The notes under the pieces: generated by a model | Seen by the model: only the letters and a program-made list of their open reading frames with translations | The model's database searches: none | Told to the model about the DNA's origin: nothing | Shown: positions 1 to 9,385 of the stretch, in pieces | Position numbering within the stretch: position 1 is the stretch's first letter | Layout of the letters: every line of letters begins with the position of its first letter | Position numbers and translations under genes: made by a program | Assembly (NCBI GenBank): GCA_027946365.1 | Contig: JAPEUQ010000011.1 | Span: 496,001 to 560,000 of the forward strand | DNA: 64,000 bases | From: Kalmusia sp. IMI 367209 | Lineage: Eukaryota; Ascomycota; Dothideomycetes; Pleosporales; Didymosphaeriaceae | Reading direction: 5' to 3'

Positions 1-917
1 GAGATCAAGCAGATGATTGAGTTCGAGAGGCAGAATGCCGATGTCTCGATCAAGGAACTGTTCCGCCCCAAGATGTTGAACCGTCTCCACATTGGTGTCT
101 TCACGCAGATCTGGTCTCAGCTGACCGGTATGAACGTCATGATGTACTATGTAAGACATGTGTTAACGCAACTAAATTCATACCTGACATGAGACAGATC
201 ACCTACGTCTTCGGCATGGCTGGCCTCAAGGGCAACAACAACCTCATCGCCTCCTCCATCCAATACGTAATCAACGTCTTCATGACCATCTTCGCCCTCA
301 TCTTCATCGACCGCTGGGGTCGCCGCGTGCCCCTCATCGTCGGCGCCCTCCTCATGGCCACCTGGATGTACGCCAACGCCGGCCTCATGGCATCCTACGG
401 CCACGCCGCCCCGCCCGGGGGCCTCAACAACATTGCCGAGCAGTCGTGGGAAATCACCGGCGCGCCCGCAAAAGCCGTCATCGCATGCACCTACCTCTTC
501 GTCGCCTCGTACGCACCCACCTGGGGCCCCGTCTCCTGGATCTACCCGCCCGAACTCTTCCCACTACGCGTGCGCGGCAAGGCCGTCGCCATCACCACGG
601 CGTCGAACTGGATCTTCAACTTTGCTCTTTCGTACTTCGTGCCGCCTGCGTTTGTCAACATCCAGTGGAAGGTGTATATTCTATTCGGTGTTTTCTGCAC
701 TGTCATGGCCATCCACGTCTTCTTCATGTTCCCCGAGACGAGCGGCAAGACGCTCGAGGATGTCGAGGAGATGTTCTTGACCGGCGTCAAGGCGTGGAAG
801 ACGCGCGTCGAGTACCAGAGCACGAGGAGGGCCGAGATTGGCGATTTGAACGACAAGGAGAAGGCGCTGCATCATGAGCAGAGCCCCGAGAGGGTGGATA
901 ATGTTGGGAAGGCTTAG
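1..917 (+). CDS. MFS sugar (hexose) transporter, 3' part only
   Basis: This is the C-terminal part of a major facilitator superfamily sugar porter, probably a plasma-membrane glucose/hexose:proton symporter. The gene runs off the left edge. Reading is in frame 1 from base 1, with one intron at 151-197 (GTAAGA...ACAG, 47 bases) and a TAG at 915-917, leaving 289 residues. Family marks are the intracellular-loop motif IDRWGRRVPLIVG after a membrane helix, the segment VSWIYPPELFPLRVRGKA, and the tail motif PETSGKTLEDVEEMF, which matches the PETKGxxLEE signature at the end of helix 12. The last 45 or so residues are a charged cytosolic tail. The substrate cannot be read from this fragment. The family call is firm. 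Confidence 0.9.
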
Positions 918-1569
918 GTGCGCGGCATGTATTTATCGTGTTGTGGTGAAAGACCGCGCGCGTGTATATTGCTAGATGGGCGGGAACTGTAGAAAAATTT
1001 CGATATCAAAATGATATGATATGTACTATTTCAACTGCATGCGCTGTTGCGTGAACAAATCATCAGCCCAACAGACTACAACTTAATCATGTCAGTCAGA
1101 GCTACTTCGTATGTCACCGGTACGCTCCTTCTATCATATCTGGGCACTCTCGACATGACGTGAATGACTGGCCCTGACACGAGTCAGATGATGCAATCGA
1201 TGTTGGAGTCGGAATTGCATGTTCACATTTCGCCTTTTAGCCTGGAAACCTTATGAGAGCAATTCCCTGAGATTCTGATCCCACCGTTGGCGAGGGGGCA
1301 ATTTGGGATACAGGCCGCCCACAGATGTAATAATCAAGAGCTTCAAATTTGACAATTCGAACCGACCACCGAAGTGCTAGTACTGCTGAAGTATCTCCTT
1401 GCTCAGCACTCCTGAGTCCGTATCTATCCTTTCATCCATGAACAAGCTACTTGCCCGTGCATTTATGATGACGCTCGTGACCCCTAGCCATTTCGGCATG
1501 AAAGCGGCAGGTGAGCGCCATCCCAACGGGGTCGGACGAGCTGCCGCCTCTGACCGCAGGCAACCAGGT
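918..1569. other. Intergenic, no gene seen
   Basis: This is the 3' flank of the sugar transporter. It holds only a short minus-strand frame without recognisable domains (about 1377-1601). I see no RNA gene, repeat or coding similarity. Confidence 0.4.
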
Positions 1570-1848
1570 TCACACTGAATTTGTCTCGAAAGGAAGTTCA
1601 ACCTTAGGCTCGCCGAGATCAGTGAGCCTGGAATTGACCGTCTTGATAGCCGGATATGATGTATTATCCGCGCTCATCAAATGTTGATTCAATTGACGAT
1701 AAAAACGTTCAGTCAAGATTTCGTCAAAATATCTTCGAGGCGAAGGTTGAGCTCGGAGGACAGGAGACATCTCCTTTTCGAAGGAGATTTCGACGTCAAA
1801 ACTCGCCAGGTCTGTGAACTTGGTCGCATTGCTAGTTGGTTGGGCCAT
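1570..1848 (-). CDS. Small hypothetical protein (92 aa), doubtful
   Basis: An open frame of 92 residues starts at an ATG at 1848 and is read leftwards. Its composition is protein-like (mixed charged and hydrophobic residues, no low complexity), with a motif SPRRYFDEILTERFYRQLNQ that could be an amphipathic helix. I do not recognise it. It could be a short gene, a first exon with unlocated downstream exons, or a decayed fragment. The frame at 1377-1601 lies directly downstream on the same strand, but I found no convincing splice junction joining the two. Confidence 0.2.
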   Translation of the reverse strand: MAQPTSNATKFTDLASFDVEISFEKEMSPVLRAQPSPRRYFDEILTERFYRQLNQHLMSADNTSYPAIKTVNSRLTDLGEPKVELPFETNSV

Positions 1849-2323
1849 TGGTGAAACTCTTTTGTGCCCTCTTCGGGTGGTGGTCGATCCCAGACAGTGT
1901 GTGCAGCTAGTTTATTTAAAGGTTAGAGGAGCTTGCTATTGAAATGGGCAGGCGGATCTGCGTCAATGGGTCCAAGCTTCCTGGCGAAAATATCAAGGTG
2001 AAAGGCGTCATACTGTAGGTGAATACTATTAGGTCGTTCGTTCTCGGCTTCACAGCTGAAACCATTCTTTCCACATTCTGCCTCGCTCTCCTTCTGGTGG
2101 CAGTGGTGCCTCGCCCCGTCCCTCGCCCCAGATATCCATTGCGAAGTACACAGCGAATCTTCCATTACCGTCCATATCCCCGCGTACGACAGTACCTAGA
2201 TGCGAAGGTAAAGAGTCAGTAATATTCAAGGCAGCAGGGACAGGTACCTATGGATGGTCTCAACCGAGCAAAGAGAATCTCTTCTGTGGCTATGGGCTGA
2301 CACATACACTTGGCCCCCGAGGC
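1849..2323. other. Intergenic, no gene seen
   Basis: Short overlapping frames on both strands (about 1923-2222) have no recognisable features. The stretch lies between the doubtful small frame and the 3' end of the Zn2Cys6 regulator. Confidence 0.4.
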
Positions 2324-3897
2324 TCACGTACTTAGAACTCTGGCGTGTTCCGTCGGCCACCCCGTTACAGGATCCACATCGCTCTCCTCAATCTCGATAA
2401 GTCGTCTCAAAACCATGGCCTGTTGTTGTGCATCCCATAGGCCTTCGCGGGGGATGTTGCGCTCGAGAAGTGCGACAGCCTTGCGGCGAGTGACGGGGCA
2501 ACGGCAACGAGAGGCAGTGAAGTTGAGAGCAGGAATTAAGGTGATTTCGAACGTGAAGTTGGCCGCTGGGGAAGTGGTTTTTGTGCGTTCTGTGGAGTCG
2601 ATGACGAGCCTGCAGTGATGTACCAAGGCCTGAAAGCGTGGAGAGATGCCTGTCGATCGCGCTTTGGTTAGGATCTGTAATGGAGGCGGTGAGAATGAAG
2701 GATGCGTAATAGGACACCTTGAGCGAATGTGCCGTAATTGTGTCTTCTCTGGAAAGGATAGTCGTGCGCTCTAGTTCTTCTAGTGCCGCCCACCAGTCAT
2801 CTAGAGCCTGCAGAGTAGCTGCCTGATCAAGCAATTTGGCATCAGTCGGCGTGATAGGTCTCAAATTCTCACCCATGTGGCGTATGAAAAGTAGGCCCTG
2901 ATTTCGAAGCTCATGCATTGCAAATTGGGCCTCGATAATTGACTTGAAGGAAAACTGTGAAGTGTCTATCGGCTTCTGGACAAGGACCATGGCTAGCTCT
3001 GTTGGGACGCCATAAAGTATCCCCGTAGTGAGTAGTCGATGGAATATCGGCACCAGCGCCTTCTCGACCAAGTCAGAACTAAAAGCCTTTCCAGAATGCG
3101 GTTTTTGCTTTTCCCTAATTGCCTTTATAATTCTCAAGCCATTGTTGTAATGCAGCATCGCCGTGTCGTAATTTCCGCGCAAGATCTCTATGCCGACGAA
3201 AATCAAGCAAGAGACGAGTCCGATCTCAGCGCTATAGGAGGGCTCAGTCATTCGTTCAGCAAGCGATCTGATGGCTTTGTTATAGTGTGTGAGAAAAATT
3301 TCCTGCCCAGAGGTGGCTCTCAAGCCTGACCGAGCACTCTTCAATGTGCCCGTTTCGGATCTATTGAGATAGCCAAGTGCGATTAAGCCATGCCGAACCG
3401 AAGCTTCAGACTGAGATATCTGAAGGCATGCCCGCGACCAGAAATCTTGATCGAAACTATCGACGGACATGGACGGAGCGGCACAATGGCGATAAAAATC
3501 TAAATAATGGAGGTCTTTCGTTCCTGAAACCTGAGCGCTTGGGACACTACGCTGGACTTTGGACAATTCTTTGATAGGAAACACTATCGCCTGATTGTTA
3601 CTGGAGCTTGTTGAGGTATAACCATCGCATTTACGACCTGTGCTTGTGCATCTAGTGTGATCAGACATGTACGCCACAACAGCAAGGGGTTTTTTACCTT
3701 ATGCAATGAGGCTTTTCCTCGCCGCATTTCACACGTCGTACTCTTCCATTTAGATTAGCTAAATGCCATAATAGACCTGTTTGTAAAGAGATGCTACAAA
3801 CGCACTTGCAAGTTATACAGCCAGTTCTTACTCTGGGGGCCGCTCTCCTAGTGCGTGGCCTGCTAACAAGGATCATAGAAGAAGCAGATGAAGACAT
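2324..3897 (-). CDS. Zn2Cys6 fungal transcription factor, 3' part disturbed
   Basis: This is a Gal4-type binuclear zinc cluster regulator acting in the nucleus. The start is the ATG at 3897. Exon 1 (3806-3897) ends at GCITCK. Intron 1 (3743-3805, 63 bases) and intron 2 (3652-3697, 46 bases) both interrupt the zinc cluster. When spliced, it reads CITCKVRRVKCGEEKPHC followed by IRCTSTGRKCDGY, giving the full six-cysteine pattern. A long regulatory middle region follows, and the C-terminal block is typical of the family (CPVTRRKAVALLER, then REGLWDAQQQA and IEIEES). Near 2640 the frame that carries SAIDRHL gives way to the one that carries FQALVHHCRLV. This is either a one-base frameshift or an 88-base intron (2630-2717, GTGTCC...TTTCAG). 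The last codons run to TGA at 2324-2326. Targets are unknown. Confidence 0.75.
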
Positions 3898-4526
3898 GTC
3901 AAATGCACTGAAAGATACAAACGGGATGTTGTGACTGGTAGTTTGGCTCTCACACGTACAGAGTTGAGATTAGGTAGCCATTGGGAGGCAGGAGGCAAGG
4001 GGGATTTGGCCCCTAGCCCGAACGTAGCTCCACAAAAGCTGACTAACAGGATCGCTTGATTCAAGCAACATCGGCGGTCGAAATAGAAGATTACATTGAC
4101 AATCTATATCCATACGCACACAGTTGTCGAATAACAAATTCATCGCGCTCTTGAAAACTAGAGTGATTTCCAAAGTCGACGTACAGGCCAACCGGCTGGC
4201 AGCTAGCATAGCTGCCGTTATACGAGGAATGCGATGGCTCAGCCCATGACATTGTGTTGCCTATCCTAGCTTTCAGATAGAACGTGAAAAGCTACCCAAA
4301 GTAGGACCACACAGCGTAAAGACCAACTATCGCATCTGCATGCTCCTTAGTAAATGCACTTTCCGAGCGAAGCGCTAAACAAATGTGTGTGCACGGACCA
4401 CGCACACTCGCTTAGCAAATTGACCTTGGGTTGACCAAGTTCGCATCACGAAAACCTTCGACAGCGACCGACTAACCCGACAGCCTCCATCCTTCCCTTC
4501 CACCATCCTCACAGTCAACCGCCAGC
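3898..4526. other. Divergent promoter region between the regulator and eS17
   Basis: This stretch separates the divergently transcribed Zn2Cys6 gene and ribosomal protein gene. A pyrimidine-rich tract at about 4486-4511 lies just upstream of the eS17 ATG, as is common in highly expressed fungal genes. Small minus-strand frames here (about 3873-4209) show nothing recognisable. Confidence 0.4.
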
Positions 4527-5173
4527 ATGGGTCGCGTCCGAACGAAGACCGTCAAGAAGTCCGCCAAGGTGCGTTGAGAGCCCTGCCTACCAGCGATAGC
4601 AGTGGAGTGCTCGGCGAGGGTGCAATTGCGTATTGGAGAACGGCAGGCTGATACAGAATCAGGTTATCATTGAGCGGTACTACCCCAAGCTCTCTCTCGA
4701 CTTCGAGACCAACAAGAGGATCTGCGACGAGGTTGCTATCATCGCCTCCAAGCGCCTGCGAAACAAGATTGCCGGATATGCCACACATTTGTACGTCTTT
4801 ACAATGATGCGAGGCGCATACTGGCAGGACGTAATGGCTGACCTGGCCTAGGATGAAGCGTATCCAGCGAGGACCTGTCCGCGGTATCTCCTTCAAGCTC
4901 CAGGAAGAGGAGCGTGAGCGCAAGGATCAATACGTTCCCGAGATCTCTGCCCTCGACTTTACTCAGAATAGCGAGTCTGGCTCTCTGGACGTCGACCAGG
5001 AGACCAAGGACCTCCTCAAGAGCTTGGGCGTACGTCTTCATGATTCTACTGTTCGCTAAATGTACGCTGACACTGTCTAGTTCGACTCTATCCCCGTCAA
5101 TGTCGTTCCCGTCGCCGCACAGCAGGTCGCCGAGCGCCCCCGCCGCTTCGGAGACCGCAACCCCCGCTCTTAG
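4527..5173 (+). CDS. RPS17: 40S ribosomal protein eS17
   Basis: This is a small-subunit ribosomal protein of the cytosolic 80S ribosome, located on the beak side of the 40S head in the known family. Four exons (4527-4568, 4663-4790, 4852-5029, 5081-5173) with introns of 94, 61 and 51 bases give exactly 147 codons including the stop. The start [14 protein letters not shown] and the core [35 protein letters not shown] and [20 protein letters not shown] follow the eukaryotic eS17 family almost residue for residue. The first intron sits after codon 14. Splicing at 4662/4663 rather than at the nearer AG at 4656 gives the family's usual spacing. Several introns in a ribosomal protein gene is normal for filamentous ascomycetes. 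Confidence 0.97.
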
Positions 5174-6090
5174 ATGCGAGACTCGATGTTTCCTTCCTCG
5201 GTTCGGTGATTATGTGGTGCATGGGCTTCGGATCTTGCCACGATTACGGCTTGGGATACCGCTTCTTACGAGAGCGTCATGATTAGGAGTCAATGAAAAA
5301 AAAGGTTACTTTCCCACCAGGTGTCGCTAAGTCGGAGGCCCGCAAGGGACGAAGACAAGGCTCGATCGCCATTTTCCCCCGCTGTGTGACGTGATCATGT
5401 GCTATAGATGCTTAGTGATAGGATGGACATGTCTGCCTCGAACGTTAGGTAAGTAGATACCGACAAATTGCGAGAGGTAAGCTTAGTGCCGATTTCATTG
5501 ATAGTCAATAACAGTAGTCTTCATATCAGCACCAAACCAAAGAAAAAAAATATAGTTTGCGCAAATTGTGTCGCAATTCTATGTTTACCTAATCCGTGAT
5601 ATCTCGTTATGATGCTTTTGTGCTCTGAAATTCGCATCCTAAATTTTTCTATACGCCTACATATGGCGCTCGACGCGTAGCTATACCTTCTATACCTGCC
5701 TATGCCTTTGACCACTGCTCGCGTTGCATTCATCTCACCACCCTAATTCAATATCCAACAAGCCCTTTCCCTGCTTATGAATGGCGCGCCCACCTGTGGG
5801 ACTCGGCATACTTTAAAAATATGCCACAAACGTGTTTACTTTTCAAGCTAATCGTACAATGTCACATGGCTAGCGCTGAAATATATATTGCTAGAAATGG
5901 ACAAATACGAGGTTTGACGCGCTCATGCGGCTTGTAATCCTTGGATGGCGCTTACAAAGGAAGGCCCGCCCCGCATTCGCTTCAGTTCGGTATCAACCTA
6001 GCGAACGGCACGACGCGATGGAACTCATCTTCAAAGATGCACATGATCGAAGACGCAGCAAAGAGTTTGCTCTAACATCGCGGTTGTCCA
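5174..6090. other. Intergenic, AT-rich in its middle
   Basis: This is the 3' flank of eS17 and 5' flank of the HET gene. The part from about 5440 to 5900 is visibly AT-rich with runs of A. An open frame from 5925 overlaps the start of the HET gene in another frame and looks like a shadow. I see no RNA gene or repeat. Confidence 0.4.
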
Positions 6091-8841
6091 ATGGTATGTC
6101 CAACCTCAATGCTAAAGAAACGAAGATCGGACGTGCGGCTGATGCCTGCAGCTATATATTACAGCTCCGCTGCATGGGCAAAGAAGCGAGACATATGGCC
6201 TCCTCTTTCAGCGATTGCTGCAAGTGACGTTCGGCCTCCCAATTTCGAGCCTTCCAAACAACAGACTTCCCTAGGAGGGTCAATCCCTGAACACGTACGC
6301 CTTCAGCTAGATGATCTCAGCTCAAGGACTGAACATCCATATCAACCACTGCATGATGGGCAGATCATTCGGATCCTCGAGCTCTTTCCTGGTACAAGAG
6401 AAAAGCCGCTTTGGGGTACCTTTCATTATGCGAGCCTAGAGCATTTTCACCAATCTTATGAGGCCTTATCTTACGTCTGGGGCCAAAAAGAGTCGCGCTA
6501 CTATGATGAACAAGAAAAGTCATGGATGGAGGCCATGTTCAGTATCCAGTGTAACAACTGGAACCATAGAATTACACAGAACTTAGATGATGCACTTCGG
6601 CACATACGATTACCCTCGGAGTCACGATTCATCTGGGTAGATGCACTTTGTATCAATCAAAACGATGATCGTGAACGCGGGCATCAGGTCACTCTCATGA
6701 GCGCCGTCTACCGCATGGCTTACAAAGTTCTGATATGGGTCACCAAGCGAGGTAGAAAAACATTTTGGGATGTTGAGACACAACGAGAAATACTACTTCC
6801 TCCAGAGTTTGAGGATGCTAGAGCTCAGCGTGCATTTGGTGCTGTATGCGAGATTGTCAATACATGGCGAGGTGACGACCTGGCCTACCCTGAAGCTACT
6901 TACACGACGTGTATACCTGGTAGCCAAAAGAGAGAAAGTTTTAACACTTTCGACGAGCATCCCCCGTGTTTGAAGGTCCTTGAACAACAGAATATCCTAC
7001 GTAAAGGCCTTCAAACACAATATCCCATACGAAGGAGACGTAAACTAGTTGGATTGTTTGCACGGGGTAATGCGATGGATGGAGAACAAGATACTGCTAT
7101 CCTAGTTGACGCTGGAATTGCCTCAACTATAGATAGTGCGCCTGATTCGCAATTCTGGATGTCTATTGCGGAATTATTCGACCTACCGTGGTTTTGGCGT
7201 GTATGGGTCATACAAGAAGCAGTTCTTCCCAAAAATGCGGTTGTACTCTGGGCGAACACAACGATTGACTGGCGTTGGGTTGGCCTTGCCGCAGCCATAC
7301 TTCGCACTAGTTATCACGCAATCTGCGAGAGCGTACGCATAGTTGGAATCTACAACGCTTACGTGATGTATCGATTATCTTCAATGAGCGACATCCCACC
7401 ACTCGAGCTGAACTTCGTTCAACTACTTCGTTTGACCCGCCAATTCGAGGTTACAGATCCACGAGATCGGGTATATGGTTTGCTTGGAATTAAGACCCAA
7501 GACAACGATCCATCACAAAAATTGTTCCTCGAGCCGGACTATACAATCACAGAATCTCAGCTTTGGAAAGGTCTAGCATGGAAGTCAATTCAGCAGCAAG
7601 GGAACCTGAGCATCTTATCTAGCGTGCAGTATACGGCGGATGCCTTTGAGAGCGAGAATGCTAGAAGGAATATTCGCCACGGATCTCTCGAGACATGGGG
7701 TACACCGGAAAGTACGCTCCCTTCCTGGGTACCGCATTGGGACTCTGCCTACCGCGTTACACTTGCGCCATGGGATACTTCAGATAGATTTGCTGCCGCC
7801 AATGGCTTCCCTATGCACTTGATCAACGCTTATGAGACCGATCCGGACTGCCTGCGACTCGAGGGCATAAAAGTGGGTATTGTTGGATATGAAGGCGTTT
7901 TCATGTGGCACGATCTAGATTTCAGCATCTTACTTTCGAATGATCTCGGTTCATTTTTCGCTTCAGAGCCTGGTCTTCGATTGCTTGCGCGAACGTTCAC
8001 TGCTAGCCGGGATCCTTATGGCAATATCATTCATTCCAGCGATGAGGCACTTGCTAAATTTGCGGCTTATATTATCAATCTACATGACCGTTATGTAGCC
8101 AGTCTCTTCGAGACGCATCGCCGCAGGGACCTAGACATGGACACTCAGAGATATGGGTTTGGTCGTCCATACACGCAACCTAACCCACGAGAAGACGATA
8201 GCTGGGAAGACCTTAATGCAGACAGTGTTCGAAGTAATCCTGCACCACCTCATACGAAAAACTTCCAGCGAATTTTCAAGTTACACCCTGATCTCGAAGG
8301 GACACTTCGACGCTTGGCTCAGAGGGGTGATCCGTCACGTTTCCGTGAGATTGCGACTCCTATCTGTGAGCGTAGAAGACTGTTCCTTACATTGAACGGT
8401 TTCCTGGGCATCGGACCCGACACTGTCCGAGAAGGCGATATCGTCGCCGTTCTGTCAGGAGGGGACGTGCCTTTCATTTTGAGGCCAGTGCAGTCGCATT
8501 CGGTTCCGACCACAGGTAGTGATCACCAGCCCCTGGATGATAAGAACAGATATCTACTCGTGGGTGAAAGTTTCGTGGAAGGGCTTATGAACGGCGAGGC
8601 CGTAGAAGCAGCAACCAAACAGCAAAAACTTGATGGGCCGGTGCCTACGTCACCTATCATTCATCGAATCCTTACCCAAAGCAATGAACAAGAAGACATA
8701 CCATTTTTCGCTCCAATGAGCCATAGCGAACGAAGGAGAAAGGTAAAGGAGCGGTTCGAACAAGGCAGAACTATCAGTGCAGATATGCTTAATCAGCACA
8801 CGCAGGTCAAGCTTGAGAAAGTGTCCTTAGAGATTTGTTGA
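6091..8841 (+). CDS. HET-domain protein (heterokaryon incompatibility), 916 aa
   Basis: This is a cytosolic HET-domain protein, a family that triggers cell death after fusion of genetically different hyphae. The gene has no intron. The HET domain begins near residue 122 (YEALSYVWGQ), carries the second block FIWVDALCINQNDDRERGHQ around residues 180-200 and MSAVYRMAYKVLIWV just after, and ends with the block LPWFWRVWVIQEAV around residues 365-378. The insertion between these blocks is long. Later segments include FEVTDPRDRVYGLLG, which typically follows the HET core, and a long C-terminal region without a recognised NTPase or repeat domain. The first ATG (6091) is used. Residues 1 to about 85 show no similarity I recognise, so an internal start is possible. 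It stands alone, with a ribosomal gene upstream and a convergent ubiquitin-ligase gene downstream. Confidence 0.88.
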   Translation: MVCPTSMLKKRRSDVRLMPAAIYYSSAAWAKKRDIWPPLSAIAASDVRPPNFEPSKQQTSLGGSIPEHVRLQLDDLSSRTEHPYQPLHDGQIIRILELFPGTREKPLWGTFHYASLEHFHQSYEALSYVWGQKESRYYDEQEKSWMEAMFSIQCNNWNHRITQNLDDALRHIRLPSESRFIWVDALCINQNDDRERGHQVTLMSAVYRMAYKVLIWVTKRGRKTFWDVETQREILLPPEFEDARAQRAFGAVCEIVNTWRGDDLAYPEATYTTCIPGSQKRESFNTFDEHPPCLKVLEQQNILRKGLQTQYPIRRRRKLVGLFARGNAMDGEQDTAILVDAGIASTIDSAPDSQFWMSIAELFDLPWFWRVWVIQEAVLPKNAVVLWANTTIDWRWVGLAAAILRTSYHAICESVRIVGIYNAYVMYRLSSMSDIPPLELNFVQLLRLTRQFEVTDPRDRVYGLLGIKTQDNDPSQKLFLEPDYTITESQLWKGLAWKSIQQQGNLSILSSVQYTADAFESENARRNIRHGSLETWGTPESTLPSWVPHWDSAYRVTLAPWDTSDRFAAANGFPMHLINAYETDPDCLRLEGIKVGIVGYEGVFMWHDLDFSILLSNDLGSFFASEPGLRLLARTFTASRDPYGNIIHSSDEALAKFAAYIINLHDRYVASLFETHRRRDLDMDTQRYGFGRPYTQPNPREDDSWEDLNADSVRSNPAPPHTKNFQRIFKLHPDLEGTLRRLAQRGDPSRFREIATPICERRRLFLTLNGFLGIGPDTVREGDIVAVLSGGDVPFILRPVQSHSVPTTGSDHQPLDDKNRYLLVGESFVEGLMNGEAVEAATKQQKLDGPVPTSPIIHRILTQSNEQEDIPFFAPMSHSERRRKVKERFEQGRTISADMLNQHTQVKLEKVSLEIC

Positions 8842-9385
8842 TCAAGATGCGTTAGAAATGTATGTTGTACGCGATAAATTGTGACCGAGGAAGTGTATAG
8901 GGATGTATATGATTTGGAAGTGGAGATCATGGCAGCATGATATGTTTTCAACAACTTTCTTGTTCTGACTCTCCTCTCTTATCTCTCCTCCTTCGTTAGA
9001 CCCGAACTTGAATTGTTCTGTTCGCTGACTTCATTGCAAAGTTCCCGCAAATGTGTGGTCTCTCTGAGGATGAGATCTCTAGATGCGAGGAGTTTATGCG
9101 TAGATTATATATGCTAGCGTACAACGAGAAGAAGTGAAGATAGCTCTGTAATGTCGGAGATCTTGGGAGCTAACGATTAGAGCTCCTAGTATATAATGTA
9201 CGAACCTTGAAGCACGCGCGCTTTGTGACTACAGAAGCCGCGAGAGCCCGATCTGAGTCGAAAAGACTGGATTCGTCAAAACGGTCACTATTACTACCAG
9301 CTAATAAATGGCATGAGTGTGTCTACATCGTATCAATGCGGGGTATACCAAAAACAAATCCGTTCAAACGCCTTTCCATGCCCTA
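8842..9385. other. Convergent 3' flank, no gene seen
   Basis: The HET gene (plus) and the RBR ligase gene (minus) converge here. Small plus-strand frames at about 9207-9570 are low-complexity (Pro/Ser/Thr) shadows of the ligase 3' end. Confidence 0.4.

Noticed and set aside
4655..4662. Alternative acceptor at 4656 for the first eS17 intron
   Set aside because: It would insert two residues before VIIERYY, breaking the constant spacing of the eS17 N-terminus.
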